Part shown: piece after piece, positions 25,182 through 33,859 of the stretch
How the letters are laid out: every line of letters starts with the position of its first letter
Position numbering within the stretch: position 1 is the first letter of the stretch
Source: Streptomyces werraensis
GTDB lineage: Bacteria; Actinomycetota; Actinomycetes; Streptomycetales; Streptomycetaceae
Assembly: GCA_014656175.1 (NCBI GenBank)
Contig: BNBX01000012.1
Coordinates: forward strand, 1 to 64,000
Direction of reading: 5' to 3'
Length of the DNA stretch: 64,000 nucleotides
Translations under genes and position numbers: made by a program
The notes under the pieces: model-generated
What the model was told of the DNA's origin: nothing
The model's input: only the letters and a program-made list of their open reading frames with translations
Database searches by the model: none

Positions 25182-27415
25182 TGGTTCGCGGGGTCGTCCG
25201 CGGAGTCGTCCGCACTGTCTGCGGAACCCACGTCCGCGGGCGACGGGATGTTCAGCCGTGCGCGCAGGACGTGGAGGCCGTAGACCGCCTCCACGTCGGT
25301 GCCGTCGCCCCAGTGGTGCTCGGTGAGGAGCGGGATGATCTGTGTCTTCCACAGCCGTTCGAGGGCGCCGTCACCCGTGTGGGCGAGATCCTGCATGAAG
25401 TACGAAGGGCCGACGCGGAAGGAGCGGTCCCCGGGGCTGCCGTCGGCGAGGAGGCGGTTGATCTCGTCGAGGAGGCGGGCGTGGGAGTCGTCGTACGCGT
25501 CCGGGTCCTCGCCCTGTTCTTCCGCCCGCCTGCGCAGCCAGGAGTCCAGCAGTCCGCCGACCGGAGGGGTGTCGGGGTGGAGTTCCATGAAGGAGAAGCG
25601 GCGGCGCATGGCCGCGTCCATGTAGGCCACCGAGCGGTCGACGGTGTTCATGGTGCCGAGGATGTAGAGGTTGGGCGGGAGGCGGAAGCCCCGGCCGTCG
25701 TCGGAGCCGTAGAGCAGGTGGACGCGCTCGTTGCGGTACTCCAGGAGGAAGTACAGCTCGCCGAAGATCTTCGCGAGGTGGCCCCGGTTTATCTCGTCGA
25801 CGACCAGGACGAACACCTCGGCCGGGCGGCGTTCCGCCTCGTCGGCGAGTTTGCGCAGCGGGCCCCGGACCAGGTCGTAGGCGAGCCCGCCGCCCGTCTC
25901 GCCGTCCTGGCCGGCGCCCAGGCGCGGGCGGATGCCCTCGAAGAAGTCCTCGTAGGCGTAGGCGGGGTGGAACTGGACGAGGCGTACGTTCGTGGCGCTG
26001 GAGGCGCCGGCCAGGTGGCGTGCGAGGGCGAGCGCCGTGAACGTCTTCCCGGTGCCGGGCGGCCCGTGAAAGATCAACTGCGGGGTGGCGCGGAGGAGTT
26101 CGACGCAGTCCTGAAGCCAGGTGGTGTCGGGCATGTGGAGCGCCTCGGCCAGCTCGGGGGTGGCGTCGGGCAGGACGGCCGGTCCCGTGGGCAGCGGGGC
26201 GGTGCGCGGCATGTCGCCGATCAGGGCGAGGACGGTCTCGGCGTACTCGGTGGCCTCCAGGACCTGGGAGTCCGCGTCCTGGACCACGCTCGCGAGTCCG
26301 GAGGGCAGGTCCTTGAGGAAGTCCAGGGGCTTGTTCAGGTTGCGCCAGTCGACGGGGCGCTCCAGCCGTTCCGCGGTGTGGACGGCCGGGCCGCCGACCA
26401 CACCGACGTACGTCTCGAAGCCGTCGGTGGACAGGACGATGTCGCCCTTGCGCATGCGGTTGAGGAAGGCGTCGAGTTCCCGGGCGACGGCCTCCCTGCG
26501 GGCGGGGCCGGTGGCGGGGAGGGCCGTTTCGACGGCTCGGCGGACACCGTCCAGGTTGTGGGCCGCCGCGGTCGGAGGCGGGAAACCGGTGTCGAGGGTG
26601 ACCTTCGAGTCGTCACGCCACGGTCCCCGGACGAGGGGGACGCCGGTGGCGGTGTCCACGCCCCGGACGATCCAGAGCTGGCGGGGAGCGTCCTCGTCGG
26701 CTTCCGTCTCTTCGAGTGGTTGCTTGGCAGCCTTGAGCGCCTCCCAGACGGGCATTCTCCGATCGGGCAGGGCCCGGACGGTGTCCAGGCTGCTGCGGCC
26801 CTGGTCGAGCAGTCCTTCCTCGTCGAGCAGGGTGCGCCACTGGTCGCGCTCGAAGGGCCACATGGGCAGTCCGGCGCCTGCCTGTCCGTCCTCCCCCAGC
26901 GCCAGGTACCAGCCGGGTGTCCGCGCGCCACGCAGCACCGGTCCCAGAACGTCGGGGTCGACGGTGAATTCCGCGGCCAACTCCTCCAGCGCTACCCAGT
27001 GTCCCCCGTCCGGAAGCTGCTCCAGCGCGGTCATCGCGACGGAGACGAACTGCTGCTGCCGCTCCCACCGCCGATAGCGCCGGCAGGCATCGAGATAGAA
27101 GTCGACGGGGTCGGGCCAGCGTGCGAGGGCGTCCACGCCGATCCCGGTCAGCTGCCAGCGACGCGCGCCCCGATACAGCCATCCGGCCTTGACGAGGTTG
27201 GTCGCGTTCCGGTTCACGTAGTCCTTGAAGGGAGTGTTGTTCTCCTGTCCGGACTCGTCGACCGCCTGTAACCAGTCCGCTTCCAGCCTTGGCTTTCTGG
27301 CGAGGACCAGTTCCCACAGCTCCCGGAAGACCATCCCGTCCTGGGGAGCGTCTCGCCGCAGGATGGTCGCGGCGGTGTGCAGGGCCTGGGCGACGACGGT
27401 CGTGATGCTGGGCAC
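25178..27415 (-). CDS. mcrB: McrB-like AAA+ GTPase with extended N-terminal reader region
   Basis: 745 aa. Residues 1-95 and about 115-205 look like helical/winged-helix modules. About 245-360 is a PUA/EVE-like module (QLWIVRGVD... MRKGDIVLSTDGFETYVGVV...RPVDWRN), a likely modified-base reader. The AAA+ motor follows: Walker A GPPGTGKT (451-458), Walker B LVVDEINRG (about 537-545), and the McrB hallmark MNTVDRSVAYMDAAMRRRF (589-607). The GTG at 27415 has GAAGGGACGCC. Partner of the overlapping mcrC. The acidic Ser/Ala/Asp tail is unusual. Confidence 0.93.
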   Translation of the reverse strand: MPSITTVVAQALHTAATILRRDAPQDGMVFRELWELVLARKPRLEADWLQAVDESGQENNTPFKDYVNRNATNLVKAGWLYRGARRWQLTGIGVDALARWPDPVDFYLDACRRYRRWERQQQFVSVAMTALEQLPDGGHWVALEELAAEFTVDPDVLGPVLRGARTPGWYLALGEDGQAGAGLPMWPFERDQWRTLLDEEGLLDQGRSSLDTVRALPDRRMPVWEALKAAKQPLEETEADEDAPRQLWIVRGVDTATGVPLVRGPWRDDSKVTLDTGFPPPTAAAHNLDGVRRAVETALPATGPARREAVARELDAFLNRMRKGDIVLSTDGFETYVGVVGGPAVHTAERLERPVDWRNLNKPLDFLKDLPSGLASVVQDADSQVLEATEYAETVLALIGDMPRTAPLPTGPAVLPDATPELAEALHMPDTTWLQDCVELLRATPQLIFHGPPGTGKTFTALALARHLAGASSATNVRLVQFHPAYAYEDFFEGIRPRLGAGQDGETGGGLAYDLVRGPLRKLADEAERRPAEVFVLVVDEINRGHLAKIFGELYFLLEYRNERVHLLYGSDDGRGFRLPPNLYILGTMNTVDRSVAYMDAAMRRRFSFMELHPDTPPVGGLLDSWLRRRAEEQGEDPDAYDDSHARLLDEINRLLADGSPGDRSFRVGPSYFMQDLAHTGDGALERLWKTQIIPLLTEHHWGDGTDVEAVYGLHVLRARLNIPSPADVGSADSADDSADDPANQ

Positions 27416-27461
27416 GGCGTCCCTTCTTCGCAGGGTACGGGTGTGACGGCCGCGGCCGGGC

Positions 27462-28376
27462 TCAGTCCAGGCCGACCGGGGTGATCGGGGTGACCGGGCT
27501 GTCGTCGGGGCCGTTCGTCTGGACGAGCAGAAGGTCGCCGACCGTGGCGTCACGCCCGAGACCTAGGCGGGAGACCGGAACCGCACCTGGGGCGTCCGCC
27601 GTGCCGACAGGCTGGAGATGCAGCTCGCTCTCCGCGCCCTGGAAGGCAAGGACCGCCCACACCTCGTCGTGGCCAATGCGGGCCACCACGCTACTCAGCC
27701 GGTCGGTGAGAACCGCGCAAACGACGGTGAGCCGCTGCTGCTCCGTCCTGGGCACGGGAATCGCCGCGATCCGCTCCAGCACGCCGGGCAGCGCCAGCGT
27801 GCCCTCCAGCAGCCGCTGGACGGTCTCGCGCTCCCCCTCCCGGCCGTCCCCGGTCTCGGCGGCCACGAAGTGGACCAAGGGGAGGCCGTCGTCCAGGGTG
27901 CGCTGCCACTTAGGCAACAGGAAATCGATGGTCAGGGCCTCTTCGCGGGTGGGTGGGTGGACGTCGTCCCCCTCGCCGAACTGGGAGAGCCAGGCGTTGA
28001 CGTCTCCCCAGCGCCACACCGGCGAGCGTCCGGTGATCCCCTCGGGGTCCGGGAAGGGCAGCTTGTCCTGCCGCCGCTCACCGCTCACCCACTGCTGGAC
28101 GTTCTGCCGGGAACGGTCGACACGCTCCGCGATGTCGGAGACGCCGACGAGGTCGGGATCGGTACGCAGCAGTCTCAGGGCGGGCAAGGACTTGCGCAGT
28201 CGTACGACAATGCGGTGGGCCGCGTCGATCGCGTTGACCCCGCTCTCGGAGACGTCCAGGAAGTGGCGGCCACGATGGCGGGTCAGGACCCCGTCGAAGG
28301 TGTCGTGGACGATCGCGACGGCCTTGTCGTCGTCCACCTCGATCCCGTCCACGACGAAGTGAAACTCATACTCCAT
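27462..28376 (-). CDS. HTH protein at the head of the McrBC operon
   Basis: 304 aa from the ATG at 28376 (ATG at 28394 also in frame). A mid-protein DNA-binding segment (about 78-135) has an HTH (VSDIAERVDRSRQNVQQWVS) followed by a MerR/AlpA-like wing ending VWRWGDVNAWLSQFG. The N-terminal 75 residues (YEFHFVVDGIEVDDDKAVAI) and the C-terminal half have no family I recognise. It lies 46 bp upstream of mcrB on the same strand, so it may regulate the system or recognise DNA for it. The function is inference. Confidence 0.75.
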   Translation of the reverse strand: MEYEFHFVVDGIEVDDDKAVAIVHDTFDGVLTRHRGRHFLDVSESGVNAIDAAHRIVVRLRKSLPALRLLRTDPDLVGVSDIAERVDRSRQNVQQWVSGERRQDKLPFPDPEGITGRSPVWRWGDVNAWLSQFGEGDDVHPPTREEALTIDFLLPKWQRTLDDGLPLVHFVAAETGDGREGERETVQRLLEGTLALPGVLERIAAIPVPRTEQQRLTVVCAVLTDRLSSVVARIGHDEVWAVLAFQGAESELHLQPVGTADAPGAVPVSRLGLGRDATVGDLLLVQTNGPDDSPVTPITPVGLD

Positions 28377-28444
28377 GACGCCCCAGTCCCCCATGCGTAT
28401 GCCTGTTCACTCTTCCTGGTTCCGGTATCTGCGGCCTCTCACTG

Positions 28445-28477
28445 AAAGGGGATCCATCACGGACATGGATCCCCTTT
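28445..28477. terminator. Hairpin separating the HicA-like gene from the McrBC operon
   Basis: AAAGGGGATCCAT pairs perfectly with ATGGATCCCCTTT (13 bp) around a 7-nt loop, followed by TTT on either strand. Confidence 0.75.
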
Positions 28478-28510
28478 TGATCCCAAGCTTCGCTGAGCCC
28501 GGCAGTGTTG

Positions 28511-28798
28511 TCAATTGCCAACGCCGCGGCGGAGGGCTGCACGAGGGTCATCCGGAGGCAGGGGGCACAACTTCGCCCTGCGGGCTATTCGACGGGCTTC
28601 CTGGCTAGGGTTCTTCGGCGTGCCCCCCACACGGATCACAGTGCAGTGAATATCTGGGCACGGGCAGTACAGCGTGCCCCAGTGGGCCTCCGACGCGAGC
28701 GTCCATCCATCGGCGACGAGCCGCTTGAGGACCGCCCTGACCTCCTTGCTCGGATGGTCTGCCGCAGCAATCTCGCGTCCGACCACGTACGCCTCCAC
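28511..28798 (-). CDS. HicA-like small protein (orphan)
   Basis: 95 aa, GTG start. It has the layout of a HicA mRNA-interferase fold: helix VRAVLKRLVADGWTL, a strand with a catalytic-type His in SEAHWGTLYCP, a second strand CTVIRVGGTPKNP, then an Arg-rich helix. Two CxC/CP pairs are unusual for HicA. No HicB partner is adjacent: upstream is the decayed ATPase, downstream a terminator. The assignment rests on pattern only. Alternatives are an uncharacterised Streptomyces protein family. Confidence 0.55.
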   Translation of the reverse strand: MEAYVVGREIAAADHPSKEVRAVLKRLVADGWTLASEAHWGTLYCPCPDIHCTVIRVGGTPKNPSQEARRIARRAKLCPLPPDDPRAALRRGVGN

Positions 28799-28925
28799 AA
28801 GCTTTCACCCGTCGCAGAGCTGACCGTCAACTCGGGCAGGCCGACAACCCTACCCGGCACTACCGACATTGACCGAAGTCACAACTCAGCACGCGTAGCG
28901 GGGCGTTGCGGAAGATGATCGTCAA

Positions 28926-29168
28926 CTACGGCCGAACGGGACGCGGATCGTCCGGGACACGGACCGCACACTCGGCCCACACGGTCTTGCCCGGCCCGGC
29001 CCGCCCGGCTACGCCCCAGCGGTCGGCAACGGCTTCCACCAGGAGCAGGCCTCTCCCACCGTCGGCGTCCCCGGAGGACCGGACCGTCGACTCGGGGAGC
29101 TCCGGTTGCCCCGGGTGGGTGTCGGACACCTCGACGCGGACGAGGCCCGCGGACCGGTCGTATGCGCT
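28926..29168 (-). pseudogene. Truncated RsbW-like ATP-binding regulator (HATPase_c_2), C-terminal remnant
   Basis: The frame reads AYDRSAGLVRVEVSDTHPG, then a 10-residue linker, then GGRGLLLVEAVADRWGV and GKTVWAECAV. These are the last two ATP-box motifs of the small anti-sigma-like ATPases abundant in Streptomyces. Everything N-terminal to AYDR is missing: in-frame translation hits a stop at 29172-29174 and the DNA changes abruptly into the 5' end of the DUF397 gene on the other strand. So about half of the protein, including the N-box, has been lost. Confidence 0.75.
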
Positions 29169-29344
29169 GGTTCAAGAGCAGCTACAGCGGGGGCGAGGGT
29201 GACAACTGCGTCGAGGTCGCCGTGCGCCCCGAGGCCGTCCACATCCGCGACTCCAAGGACAAGCGCATCCGTCCTCTCGTCGTCACGCCGAAGGCCTGGA
29301 CGGCGTTCGCAGCACTCGCGGCCGGCGCCTCTCTGGACGACTGA
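29162..29344 (+). CDS. DUF397 protein (5' end probably truncated)
   Basis: 60 aa. The DUF397 core is complete: WFKSSYSGGEGDNCVEVA, then VHIRDSKD and TPKAWTAFAALA. DUF397 proteins normally follow an XRE/DUF5753 regulator, with which they form DNA-binding/partner pairs, and usually carry a few more N-terminal residues. Here no XRE gene precedes it; the sequence runs directly into the decayed ATPase on the opposite strand. The only plausible start is the ATG at 29162 with no good ribosome site, so expression is doubtful. Confidence 0.7.
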   Translation: MRWFKSSYSGGEGDNCVEVAVRPEAVHIRDSKDKRIRPLVVTPKAWTAFAALAAGASLDD

Positions 29345-29364
29345 GGTCGCGTAGCACATGACGC

Positions 29365-29405
29365 CAGCGGGCGGGTACGGAAGTTGCTTCCGTACCCGCC
29401 CGCTG
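29365..29405. terminator. Perfect 19-bp hairpin terminator
   Basis: CAGCGGGCGGGTACGGAAG-TTG-CTTCCGTACCCGCCCGCTG. A 19-bp perfect stem with a 3-nt loop between the convergent DUF397 and methyltransferase genes. Confidence 0.85.
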
Positions 29406-29422
29406 GTCTGTGTCCGCCTGTC

Positions 29423-32400
29423 CTACTTCTGCTCGTCCTCACCGAACAGGTTGAGCATGTCGAGCTGTATGTCGCTGCCCTCGACCTCGTCCAGGCTGAA
29501 CAGGCCTCCGCCCAACTGGTCGGGTGCGGACTTGCCACGCCGCTTCTTCTTGGCCGCCGGTGCGGTCGGGTGCTTCGGCGGGCCTCCGACCGGGATGACG
29601 CGGGTCAGCGGGCTGGTGCCCGGAGGGTGGCGCGGGCCCTGAGCGGGGGGCGGGGTGAGGGAGGAGTGCGTGAAGGGCCGCCCCTCAGCCATCGCCTCGT
29701 AGACGCGGATGATTTCGTCCTTCGTTTCCTGGAAGACGGCGGGCTGCTTGTTCTTGAACGCCCGGAAGCTGTCCAGGACCAGGTCCACGTCCGCACGCGC
29801 AATTCCGTACAGGTGGAAGTACGCAGCGTCCAGCTCCGCGCGCATCAGGAAACGACGCCTCTCGTCCCATACAAAAGGTGGGCCGTCGTCGCCGAGGTAC
29901 TTCGCCCAGGGGGCCATCTCGTAGGAAGTGTAGGTGAGTTCCAGGACTCGGGGACGAATCCAGTCTGCGAGGGGAGCTTCCTGGGTCCAGGGGGCTGAGA
30001 GATCATAAACGGTAGGTGCAAGGACGGGGAGCTGCTCCAGGTACGTGTAGGTCAGGTGTGATCCCTGTAGCTTCTGACGAACGGCAAAGTCCAGGACGAA
30101 GGATGAGAGGTTCGCTAGTAGGCCATCAACTGGAAGCGTCACCGACTGAGGCAACATGAAGGGCATAGTGTGCCCAACTGCCGTTCTCGGCAGTACAGCG
30201 GGAATCATCGTGCGCTGGTTGGCTCCCGGCGCGACGTCCCTCCAACCCATCAGCCAGCCATGGGGCCACGCGGGGCGAGCCCTACTCCGGTCCTCGGCAA
30301 GCTTCTCTTCCACTTCCCCTTCTTCGACCCAGTGGCGTGGCACGGGAAGAGCCGAAGGAGAGCGATGTGCCTCATCATCCAGCCTCGGAAGCGTTCCCTT
30401 GTTGATCTGGGCTTGCGTTGCATTTTCGTACGTGCTGAAGCGAGCATCGAAGTGGTGGACAAACTTCGCTTCATAGAGGGGCAAGAACCTCTGCTCCTCC
30501 TTCCTGAAGACGTTCGCTTCTTGCACCCACCCTTGCTGGGCAAGGTGCTCCGCAGATACAAAGCGCCCGGAGTCATCCGCCATATGGAACATGCGCAGCA
30601 GCTTCAGTTGCCACGTGTTGCGTTCACGCTGACCATCCCTCGGCTGGGCCCATAGCACCTCACGCGCGGCATCATGGAGATTCCGCAGGACCCGAAGATG
30701 ATGACGACTCTCACAAACCGGCGCCGTCCGCGTGTTCGGATTGATCCGCTTGAATCCCTCCTCATCCAACGTGAACTCCCGCACGTCCAACTGATCCGGC
30801 CGCCTCGCGCGGAAGGCAAGCCGCACAGATGGATAGTGCTTGGTGAGGTCGCGACCCACCATCGCGAACAGGCTGAACCGATACTTGTTGGTGACCGCCG
30901 GAAACAGCTTCTCCTCGTTCTCGAAGTCCAGCACAGCCACCATCTGCCGCTTCTGCACCAGATCCGAGAAGAACTCCGCCGTCGTCTTGTCGGTCGCGAT
31001 CCCCGTAGGCAGGACCAGCCCCGCCATCCCCTCCGGCCCGATCAGCTGCCGTGCCTTCTCCGCGAAGACGGCGTAGGTGTTCACGTCACCGAAGCCGGTC
31101 TTCGGGAAAAGCCCCGACTTCCGGTACATGGTGACCTGCCCCTTGGACTCCCGCTGGTCGAACTGGTACTCCACGTACAACTGGCGGTCGCCCTCGTTCG
31201 GGCGGCCCTCGTCGTCCACGCTGGTCGCCAGCGCCTCGATCATGCGGTCGCGGATGCTGGCCGTGGCCGCCGCGGCAATCTTCTCGTCCCGCGCCGCGAA
31301 CCACTCCTTCTTCTGGATCTTGACCCGCTCCCACGGCGGGTTGCCCAGCACCGCGTCGAAGCCGCCCTGCCAGCCGGTCTCCGGGTTGACGTCGTCGGCC
31401 TCGGACTCCTCCACCCGGAAGACGCGCGGGAACTCCAGGTGCCAGTGGAAGAACTGGTTGCGGCGGACGATGTCCCGCAGCATCGCCTCCGCGCCCTCGT
31501 CCGGCAGCGGCCCGTCGTCCACGTCCTTCTCCACGGCCCGCAGCACGTTCGTCGTGATGGGCGCGGGGGCGCCCTTGTGCTTGGGCCACAGGAAGGACGC
31601 GCACCACACGTCCGCGACCCGCTTCAGGTGCCGCAGTTCGGGCTGCTTCTCGAACTCCTTGTGCGCGCGTGCGTGCTGCCGTACCTCGGCGAGGCTGTGG
31701 TCGCCGATCCTCGCGACCTTCTCCGCCTCCACCCGCACCGTCGCCGTGCTCGTCCGCACGACCCGCTCGGCGAACGGAAGGTGCTCCGCGCCCTTGCGCT
31801 CCCGGTCGTTCTGCTGGCGCAGCTCGGTGAGGACCTTCTGTTCGTCGCCCTCCAGCTTCTCGAAGGCGCCGTCCGGGATGCCCTGCTCCAGGACGGCCGG
31901 GGTCGCCCCCAGCAGGGCGTTCCCCGTCTTGATCCGGTCGTCGAGGTAGGCGAGCGGCTCACCGGGGGTCAGCGACTCCAGCCACAGCGACACCTTGGCC
32001 AGTTCGGCGGCGAGCGGGTTGATGTCGACGCCGTGCACGCAATGCCGTACGACCTTGGCCATCGCCTCGCGGACCCGCTCGGGGGCCGGCTGGCTCTCGC
32101 CATGCTGCATCACCGCGTACCGCAGGGCGATGCGCCGGGCCGCCGCGACGAGGAAGTGCCCAGAACCACAGGACGGGTCGACGAAGTTGATCCGCAGCAG
32201 GTGGTCCGGGACGCCGGAGGCGGCGTACCGCTCTATGACCGGGTCGAGGGCGGTGTCGAGGAGCTTCTCGATCAGGGACGACGGGGTGTAGTAGGAGCCC
32301 GTCAGCTTGCGCTTGTTGCCCGCGACGAGGTCCTTGAGCTCGAACAGCTCGTTCTCCGGCTCGCGGGCGGGGACGAGTTCCAGCAGCGACTCATAGACGC

Positions 32401-33859
32401 TGCCCAGTTCTTCGGCGCCCAGGTGCCGGTAGTCGACGCGAGTGGTGCGGCCCTTGTCCCTGATGCGGGAGAGCAGGCGCACGGCCTCCAGCAGGCGCTC
32501 GTTGGGGAGCTTCGCGGCCCTCAGCGGTTCCGGGCTGCCCGGGAGGCGGGTGGCCTGGGCCTCCTGGTCGATCTCGTCGGGCTCGGGGAGGTAGTAGAGG
32601 CCGCCGAGTTCGGGCAGTGCCAGCGCGGGTTCTCCGCCGATGGTGCCGAGGGCGTTCAGGACGCGGACGAGGCCCTGCCACAGGTCGGTGTGGTGGTCGC
32701 CCTTCCGGCGTGAGGCGATCCGGCGCAGGCGGGCGGTGGAGAAGTACAGGTTGTAGCGCTCGCGGGCCGCCTGGTTCGCCTTGATCTCCGCCTTGGTGGC
32801 CTTGGGGCGAGGGTGTTCGAGCAGTGCGTCGCGGTCCTCGGCGACGAAGAGGAAGATCAGCTGGTAGGCGAGGCGGAGCAGTTCGTGGTGGAAGTCGTCC
32901 AGGGCGCGGCGGCCTCCGGCCGTGATCGCCTCGGCCAGGTGTGGGTTGTTCTGGAGGAAGCCCGTGCCGAGGACGTTCAGCGCCTTGGCGACCTGGTCGC
33001 GCAGGAGGTTGCGGGAGCGGATGCCGGTCTCGACGGCGAAGTCGCGCCACCACTCCAGGCGGCAGTCCGCGGGGGTCAGCGGAAGCTCGTCGGGAGCCCC
33101 GAGGCCCTCGCCCTCCTCCTCGTCGCCCCCTTCCTCCTCCTCCTCCGCCACGGCTGCCGCCGCGGCGCCCCGGCGCTTCTTCTCGGGCTTGGGCACCAGT
33201 TCCAGGCGGCTGGCGTGGAGCAGCGCGTACATCAGCAGGAAGTCGGAGAAGTCCCCGCCGCCGAAGATCGCTTCGAGGTCAAACTCGACGTACGCGGAAC
33301 CGACCAGGGCGGTGGAGTCGCGCAGCAGGCGCAGCACCTTGCCGTTGGAGAGGATGCCCCACAGGTGGTCCGGGGAGGCGTTGAGCAGCTCCTGCATCAT
33401 CGGCTGAGGGGCACGAGCGCTGCCTGCCGACCAGCGGTCGAGGGGCGTGGTCCAGCCCAGGAGGTGGACGGGGAGGTGGTCCATCCACTGGTGGCTGACC
33501 TGGTACGGCTCACGGCCGGGCAGCTTGATGCCGCCGCGCCGGGGGGCGAGGCGGCCGTAGCCCAGTTCCTCCAGGAGGGTGAGGAGCCAGACGCGGGTCG
33601 CCTTGGTGGGGTCGGCCTTGCCGTCGAGTTCCCTCAGCTCCTCCTGGAAGGAGGTGTAGGCGGCGCGCAGCGCGTTCCACTTGCGGCTGGCGGCATCCTC
33701 GATGCGCACGCCGCGGCCGAGCCCGTAGTCGGCGGGGGCGCTGCCGGGTAGTTCGGGGTCGCCGGCGCGGATCTTGGTGAGGAGGTCCGCGGAGAGCAGG
33801 CCGCCCTCGACGCGTACGGCGGCGGAGGCGGGGAGGCGGTCGGGGGCGAGGGCGGTCAC
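29423..33859 (-). CDS. N6-adenine DNA methyltransferase, DrmMI/PglX-like (defence)
   Basis: 1478 aa. A large helical N-terminal region (1-515) with an acidic linker (about 239-252) leads to the catalytic core: GSYYTP (521-526), SAM-binding motif VDPSCGSGHFLVAA (about 560-573), HGVDINPLAAELAKVSLWLE (609-628) and the adenine-methylase motif GNPPWE (839-844). The C-terminal ~600 residues should contain target recognition and are encoded by DNA of about 50-57% GC, against about 70% around. Start GTG overlaps the helicase stop (GTGA). Known relatives mark host DNA in DISARM or BREX so that invaders can be told apart. Confidence 0.9.
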   Translation of the reverse strand: MTALAPDRLPASAAVRVEGGLLSADLLTKIRAGDPELPGSAPADYGLGRGVRIEDAASRKWNALRAAYTSFQEELRELDGKADPTKATRVWLLTLLEELGYGRLAPRRGGIKLPGREPYQVSHQWMDHLPVHLLGWTTPLDRWSAGSARAPQPMMQELLNASPDHLWGILSNGKVLRLLRDSTALVGSAYVEFDLEAIFGGGDFSDFLLMYALLHASRLELVPKPEKKRRGAAAAAVAEEEEEGGDEEEGEGLGAPDELPLTPADCRLEWWRDFAVETGIRSRNLLRDQVAKALNVLGTGFLQNNPHLAEAITAGGRRALDDFHHELLRLAYQLIFLFVAEDRDALLEHPRPKATKAEIKANQAARERYNLYFSTARLRRIASRRKGDHHTDLWQGLVRVLNALGTIGGEPALALPELGGLYYLPEPDEIDQEAQATRLPGSPEPLRAAKLPNERLLEAVRLLSRIRDKGRTTRVDYRHLGAEELGSVYESLLELVPAREPENELFELKDLVAGNKRKLTGSYYTPSSLIEKLLDTALDPVIERYAASGVPDHLLRINFVDPSCGSGHFLVAAARRIALRYAVMQHGESQPAPERVREAMAKVVRHCVHGVDINPLAAELAKVSLWLESLTPGEPLAYLDDRIKTGNALLGATPAVLEQGIPDGAFEKLEGDEQKVLTELRQQNDRERKGAEHLPFAERVVRTSTATVRVEAEKVARIGDHSLAEVRQHARAHKEFEKQPELRHLKRVADVWCASFLWPKHKGAPAPITTNVLRAVEKDVDDGPLPDEGAEAMLRDIVRRNQFFHWHLEFPRVFRVEESEADDVNPETGWQGGFDAVLGNPPWERVKIQKKEWFAARDEKIAAAATASIRDRMIEALATSVDDEGRPNEGDRQLYVEYQFDQRESKGQVTMYRKSGLFPKTGFGDVNTYAVFAEKARQLIGPEGMAGLVLPTGIATDKTTAEFFSDLVQKRQMVAVLDFENEEKLFPAVTNKYRFSLFAMVGRDLTKHYPSVRLAFRARRPDQLDVREFTLDEEGFKRINPNTRTAPVCESRHHLRVLRNLHDAAREVLWAQPRDGQRERNTWQLKLLRMFHMADDSGRFVSAEHLAQQGWVQEANVFRKEEQRFLPLYEAKFVHHFDARFSTYENATQAQINKGTLPRLDDEAHRSPSALPVPRHWVEEGEVEEKLAEDRSRARPAWPHGWLMGWRDVAPGANQRTMIPAVLPRTAVGHTMPFMLPQSVTLPVDGLLANLSSFVLDFAVRQKLQGSHLTYTYLEQLPVLAPTVYDLSAPWTQEAPLADWIRPRVLELTYTSYEMAPWAKYLGDDGPPFVWDERRRFLMRAELDAAYFHLYGIARADVDLVLDSFRAFKNKQPAVFQETKDEIIRVYEAMAEGRPFTHSSLTPPPAQGPRHPPGTSPLTRVIPVGGPPKHPTAPAAKKKRRGKSAPDQLGGGLFSLDEVEGSDIQLDMLNLFGEDEQK

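Noticed and set aside
28395..28510. tRNA or ncRNA in the gap beside the McrBC operon
   Set aside because: Only the 13-bp terminator hairpin is visible; no cloverleaf or other RNA signature.
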